Below, piece by piece: positions 34,144-38,870 of a stretch of DNA of 38,870 nt. This DNA is from Zasmidium citrigriseum (lineage: Eukaryota; Ascomycota; Dothideomycetes; Mycosphaerellales; Mycosphaerellaceae), in contig NHNW01000103.1 in the NCBI GenBank assembly GCA_002786025.1, forward strand, positions 3,736-42,605. Reading direction: 5' to 3'. The notes beneath the pieces are model-generated. The model saw only the letters and a list, made by a program, of their open reading frames with translations. It searched no databases and had not been told where the DNA came from. How positions within the stretch are numbered: the first letter of the stretch is position 1; every line of letters starts with the position of its first letter. Made by a program: the position numbers and the translations under genes.

Positions 34144-37100
34144 ATGTAGGGTGTCGGACAACCGCCGCAAACTACGCCTCTGCGCCGAACACGGGCTAAT
34201 CACGAGGCGAGGAATCGACTGGAACAATTACAGGTGCCTTAGAAGCGTTCATATTTACTGTTTGCTGCGGAAGAAGACCCTGGCGGCAGTAGCCGCGAAA
34301 TCTGCGGTCCTCCGCCCTTCTTAAGCCTAGTTTATTTCTAGAACTTCCGACACTTTACTACTACCGAACCAACTTCCGGCTTTGCTTCCTCTACCTCTTC
34401 TTTACCCCTTTCAGATCTACTACCTTCGACACTATCTATAGACTCCGTTAATACTATCTTTCCGAACAGATCCCCGACGCCTACTACTATAGCGCCTTCT
34501 GGAGCCGGACCTATTATCCCCGATAACATGGTCGAGTAGGCTATTACTTGCATAGTAAAGTCTCTTACAGCCGACGCCGATAATAAAATCGTCCTCCGCG
34601 AAGCCCTCGGTAGACTTCCCTTCCTTAAGATACGCCGCCGCTAGCTCGGATTTAAGAGCTCTATTAGCGACGAGGACATTAAGATCTTTAACCTAAACAT
34701 GAAAGATTTCAAAGCACGAGTCTCTACTATAGACGAGCATTATTAGAAGCGTCTTTCCGAATTTATCTACGGCGTCCTTAACCTGCAACTTCTCGTAGCA
34801 GCTATTAACACCGACATTGTAGTCTCTAGTCTCGAAAGCGCGCTCGGATTAAAGGCCTAGCGGATTATTGGCAATCTCCCCGACAAGTTCTCTATCGTTA
34901 AGTAAGTATAGAAAGTCGGCCGAGATACTCGTAATAGGTACCGTTAGCTGCTGAAACTTATTAGTGCTAACTAGACTAGCAACGAACTCCGTCGGGAATT
35001 TATCTACGACTTCACACAGCCGTTCGTAGCCGAGGACCGCTAGAAGCATATACACGCCTTTGTTACTAAGTACCGGAACTAGCTAACAGTAGCCCCGCTT
35101 TTGTCGAAGGCTATTATTTAGCGGACTATTAACTGGTCCGGGTAGCGAGGTACTAACAACAAGTTCTATTTAGTCTCCTCGGATCTTTAGAACTTAACAG
35201 TTAATACTAGAAAGGAAGCCGAGCGGCGGATAAGGAACAAAGCGGAGATTAAGAAGATTAATCTGGAAGATCCTGCTATTAAAGCTTATGTCGACGCCTA
35301 GGGATACGAATTTACCCCTAACATGTTCCTTTAGAAGAAGACTCGCCTATTACTAGCTCCGCCTACGCCCCGCCCCGATAACCCCCCTCCTCCTCCTAGG
35401 CTAAATAGGCTACCTGCGCTAAAGCTATTAAAGGACACTACTTAGCTAAAGCTAGTTTAGAATCCGAATCTACTAGCTACTCGTCGCAGCAAGCGTCTCA
35501 ACTCTAACGAACAGCCTTAAACCCAGCTTGCGGATCGTACTCGCCTACGTACCGACTCTTAGAGTTCCTACAAGTCGGGCCCTTAGACGCCTAGCCGGTC
35601 TCGCGAGTAGACCCCTTTGTAGTCGCCTACTTCTCGCTAATCTTAGGCTTCTGGAAAGGCTAGTTCGGAAGTTTCCTATACCTCTAATCCGAAATCCAAC
35701 TTGGACCTCAAGCTGTATACGAAGTGCGCCTATAGTACTTCTACCGCCCTAATTTCGCTTATTGACTCGAACACTACCCTTAAGATGCAAGATATCCTCC
35801 CGGACCTAGACAAGATCCAACTACTAGAGATCTACTACTAGGAGTGTTAGAAGAATAGCAAAGCACTCTATACCCTACACGTTAAGAAGCTTGCTAGTCT
35901 AATAGGATTGCAAACCAAGCCCGACGAGTTATACGATCGGATAGTTAAGATATACAATAGTCGTCGCGATCTGTACGCCTTTCGGTAGGCGAATCCAGAC
36001 CTGTTCCGCGTTAAGGGAATAGGAAATGTTCCTTCTAACGCTCTCGGACTATATCGACTAGGCACTAGACTAAAGAACGGCGGGTACTTCCTCCCTACCA
36101 AGTGGTCGAACCTAGTTAACCCTTAGAATCTAGAGCGAGCGATGTTCCGAGCTCTCGGCCTAATAAAGGCTAATAAGGACAAGTAGGATAACGACGGCAA
36201 CCTTATCGTAAATAGGCTGTTCGACTAGTGGAAGGAGTTCAAGAATTCTAAGACTAGCTAGTCTATGTACGATACGATGCTAGAAGAACTTAAGATGTAC
36301 CGGTAGTACTAGCGAAAGATCCGAGACGTTAATAACGCTAGCTGGGGCCGAACTTAAGTCTTCTTACTCGCCTAGCAGGTTATGCGTATAGACCCTATAT
36401 ACTACCTACTAACTATGCTGCTACGCCGCGATTACACGCCTTTCCTCTACCCCTACCCGTACTACATTAAAGACTAGTATACGAATAACTTCTCGACTTA
36501 GGGATTTCGACATATCGACGGCAATATTCGCAAGATAAGAGAGACTAGAGGTGGGTAGTACATAATTTAGGGCTCCCTTTCTCTATACGTAGAGGCGAGT
36601 AACAACTGCACTAAAATCATTCCTAGCCTGCATAAGCCGGAGCTGTGGAACAAGTAGGTAAATCGCGTTGTAAGGGATATACCTAACAAAGAAGGCGGCC
36701 GAGTTAAGACGATCGACAACAAGATATAGACTCCGGAAGATGTCTAGAACACTAGCCGCAACTAGAAGGCAGTGCCTTGCACTAAGGCTCTAGGTATTCG
36801 TATCTCCGAGCCTACTCTCCCGTATAGTGCGCCTGGAATCAATCCTATGCCTAGTAGTAGCCGCAACTAGGACCGTAGCAACCTCTTCCCTTAGTACACT
36901 AAAGTTGATCCTTAGAATAGAGATCCGGAGATTGCTAGAGCCGGCACTTGGGAGGAGATAAGCCGCTCCTATCGCGACATAATAGCTCCGCCTGCGACGC
37001 CCTCCGGCTACCCGAACAAGTACGGAAAGATCCCTTTCGCCTTCCCCGCCGCGGTCCGTATAGATAAGCAGTAGGACGTTGCTTACGCCTTAACCTATTA

Positions 37101-37455
37101 GAAGAAGTGGAATGATCCACAAGTTGTTCTCGCCTAGCGCTAGTTCATCTAGCGGCTTCGCAACGAATACGACCCTGCGAATAACAACAATAGCAAGGAC
37201 AACTCCGACTTCACCGACTTCTTAACGTACTACCGCAAGTGCGTCGCTCAAGATTTCTAGAAGCGCTAGAGTTAGGTATAGATCTTGGAGAAGGATCTGT
37301 ATAAGGACAAGAGTTTCTTCAAGAATAGTATAGACTTTAGTAAGCTCCCGCCGCCGGACTACTCTATAGACATGGAAGACGATAAGGGCGAAGAGCCGCC
37401 TTCTTACCTCGAGAACAACTTTATTGACTCCCGCGGTAATACTGTTCTATCATAA
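34144..37455 (+). pseudogene. ORF5, putative 2OG-Fe(II) dioxygenase-like protein, copy B
   Basis: 1103 codons from ATG 34144 to TAA 37453-37455; start and stop are kept in both copies. N-terminal 380 residues are unassigned, followed by a Pro-rich linker (PPTPRPDNPPPPPRL near residue 400) and a Ser/Arg/Gln-rich stretch. The C-terminal third contains YPYPYYIKD, then GFRHIDGNI (His 790, Asp 792, codons 36511-36519), IIQGSLSL, CTKIIPSLHK (His 830, codon 36631-36633) and Arg at 841/844. HxD, a distal His and an Arg 11-14 residues later are the iron and 2-oxoglutarate ligands of the 2OG-Fe(II) oxygenase fold, and the surrounding words resemble fungal proteins of that type. Substrate unknown. About 40 residues between HxD and distal His is short, so the call is tentative. 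RIP stops inactivate the copy. Confidence 0.65.
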
Positions 37456-37616
37456 GGAGGAGATGATTTCGCACCCCCGCGGGGTGTGAAATTACTATAT
37501 AGGCCTAGGCGGTAGGGCGTTTAATATGAGACTTTCTTTTGTGGTTTAAGCGATTTGCATGATGATTGCGATAGATATAATAAGTCTACGGGTCAGACTC
37601 ATAGCAAGGGAGGGAA
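37456..37616 (+). other. 3' untranslated region with polypurine tract, element B
   Basis: Between the ORF5 stop and the 3' LTR. Holds palindrome 5 (37467-37491) and, at 37606-37616, AAGGGAGGGAA, the polypurine tract that directly abuts the 3' LTR. Confidence 0.75.
37467..37491. repeat. Module-border palindrome 5, copy B
   Basis: The least mutated of the ten: TTTCGCACCCCC then GCGGGGTGTGAAA, 25 bp, 11 bp downstream of the ORF5 stop. Confidence 0.92.
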
Positions 37617-37974
37617 TATAGGCTAGCTAGCTAGCTTCTACGGAAGCTGCCGCGGCTGCCGGCACCTACCTTCAACTTCCGAGCTACGAGCACCTTTATT
37701 ATTACCACGACACCTACTTTACACACAGACGACTAGCTTCTTGTACATTATGCGACACAGATAGATATAGTGAAATCCTGTACACTAAACTTCTTCTCTT
37801 CTTTTATAGCTTCCTTCGGAAGCACCTCTGCACACACGAATACCTCTGCCTATCCGAATCTGCTAATAGAGCTATGTTACACCCTCTATTAAGATCTATC
37901 GCCTATGACCCCTCTTTAGCTCCATTACCTACTTGGCGACTATAGGTGGGTTAGTCTATAGGCGCCGGGTTATA
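37617..37974 (+). repeat. 3' LTR of element B
   Basis: 358 bp, starting TATAGGC directly after the polypurine tract and ending GGGTTATA. Followed by ATAC (37975-37978), matching 22140-22143. Confidence 0.93.
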
Positions 37975-37978
37975 ATAC

Positions 37979-38870
37979 CTAGATTCTTCTTAGAGCTAGT
38001 AATTTTAAACTCCTATTATAGTCTAATTAGCTAGATTATCTCCGCGGATCCGGCGCTTTATATTCTTTCTATTTACCTTAGTAAGAGTAAGAATTACCGA
38101 GTTATCGCCTACCTGTAACCTTTCGAGCTATATAAGAATAATACGTCTTACCGTATAGATATTACCTTCTAGTATATAGAGGCGGATATTAAGGCTATAG
38201 GCGAGGATACCCTTCGCGATTTCGTTATCTATATAGCCTATAATAATTAGGGCGTAGAAGCGGTTAAGCCTTAGAAGACTAGCGCTAGAAAGATTGCTCC
38301 GAAGCCTCTAGCTAGCTTCGATAATAAGTCTTTAGTAGTCGTTAATAGATTTATAAATAGCTAGTCTAAGGACACTTATAAGCTAGTCGTAACCGATATA
38401 ATAAGGGCGAATCTAGCTATAACTATAAAGCTAACGATCTCTCGCTACGAGGAAATACCCTTTAGTAGGCTATATCTATAGGCTACTATAAATAGAGTAC
38501 CTCTATAGAAGCTTACTAGGGATCTCTTTAGTAACGTTAGTATTTTTAAAGCACGTACGCTACGCGTTAATATCTACTTCTCGCCGAATACCTCTTAGGT
38601 TCGGTATACTACTCGTTTCCTACCTATTAACGATAGCTATATACTTAGAGGCCTAAAGTACGTTAGAGACGTTCGAGAAGCTAATATTACGCTATCTCCG
38701 CCGCCTTTCCTATCTACTAGAGATAACCTTAAGTACCCTCCCTCGCCTACTACTCTACTAGCCTACCCTATATCGTTCCTATACTATAAGCTTCTACCTA
38801 TTACGAGAGCTCTACTTAATAGAGCTAGCTAGGACTATTAGACGACTATAAAGGATATAGTAGTACTATT
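37979..38870 (+). pseudogene. RIP-mutated gene interrupted by element B (3' part), unknown
   Basis: Joining base 22143 to 37979 completes a codon (C + CT, Pro) and the reading frame continues to the window edge (PRFFLELVILNS, then SADPALYILSIYL, NNTSYRIDITF, ISRYEEIPFSRLYL), with only TAG/TAA as interruptions. About 297 codons are visible and the end is outside the window. No known domain recognised. TG and CA are nearly absent, as in the spacer. Confidence 0.5.

Larger units (their letters stand above)
22144..37974 (+). mobile_element. LTR retrotransposon copy B (Ty3/gypsy-like, 15.8 kb, RIP-inactivated)
   Basis: Second complete copy, 15,831 bp, opposite orientation to A. Boundaries are LTRs at 22144-22501 and 37617-37974, with target duplication ATAC at 22140-22143 and 37975-37978. 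Gene order: gag-PR 23773-26802, pol 26820-30563, ORF3 31287-32237, ORF4 32656-33729, ORF5 34144-37455. Palindromes lie at 23649, 26904, 30902, 33990 and 37467. Each gene is damaged by RIP stop codons, but frames are maintained from end to end with no detected indels. Confidence 0.93.

Noticed and set aside
23649..37491. Palindromes as CRISPR repeats or rho-independent terminators
   Set aside because: Spacing is kilobases and there is no T-run; the genome is fungal.
163..37974. In-frame TAG/TAA as an alternative genetic code (TAR = Gln)
   Set aside because: At homologous sites one copy has CAG and the other TAG (for example 27570-27572 in B against 10565-10567 in A). The pattern is mutational, not a recoding.
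163..37974. Single ectopic inversion producing the mirrored elements
   Set aside because: Each element has its own matching 4-bp target duplication, and the host frames re-close across each; an inversion would have mixed the duplications.

Overview
The window looks like a repeat-rich, strongly mutated stretch of a filamentous ascomycete genome. Nearly every reading frame with recognisable protein content is broken by TAG/TAA codons where Gln (CAG/CAA) or Trp is expected, TG and CA dinucleotides are scarce, and differences between repeat copies are overwhelmingly C-to-T or G-to-A. This is the signature of repeat-induced point mutation (RIP) of the CpA type. I see no intact host gene, tRNA, rRNA or CRISPR array.

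The layout is a giant inverted repeat. Element A (163-15993, minus strand) and element B (22144-37974, plus strand) are two copies of one 15,831-bp LTR retrotransposon. Every anchor I checked obeys position in A = 38137 minus position in B, so I detect no net indel between them. Each copy has two 358-bp LTRs, a primer binding site, a polypurine tract touching the 3' LTR and its own 4-bp target duplication (CTAG for A, ATAC for B). They are therefore separate integrations, not one copy inverted.

In element order each copy reads: 5' LTR; a leader of about 1.15 kb; gag with a CCHC knuckle fused to an aspartic protease; pol with reverse transcriptase, RNase H and integrase of Ty3/gypsy (Metaviridae) type; two tandem, mutually homologous ORFs of unknown function (ORF3 and ORF4); a 1103-codon ORF5 whose C-terminal third looks like a 2-oxoglutarate/Fe(II) dioxygenase; 3' LTR. 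Five copies of a 24-25 bp near-perfect GC-centred palindrome stand at the borders of the gag-PR, pol, ORF3/ORF4 and ORF5 modules. The palindromes, the paralogous ORF pair and the dioxygenase-like ORF are the parts I would call potentially undescribed.

The 6.1-kb spacer (15998-22143) and the two outer flanks (1-162 and 37979-38870) are more heavily mutated still, with almost no TG or CA. When each element and one copy of its target duplication are removed, an open frame runs on across the junction (1-162 into 15998; 22143 into 37979). The elements thus landed inside two plus-strand genes of an older, already repetitive sequence. I do not recognise these genes. Because RIP creates TAG/TAA in all frames and removes TGA, the exact ends and some frames in this older layer are uncertain.
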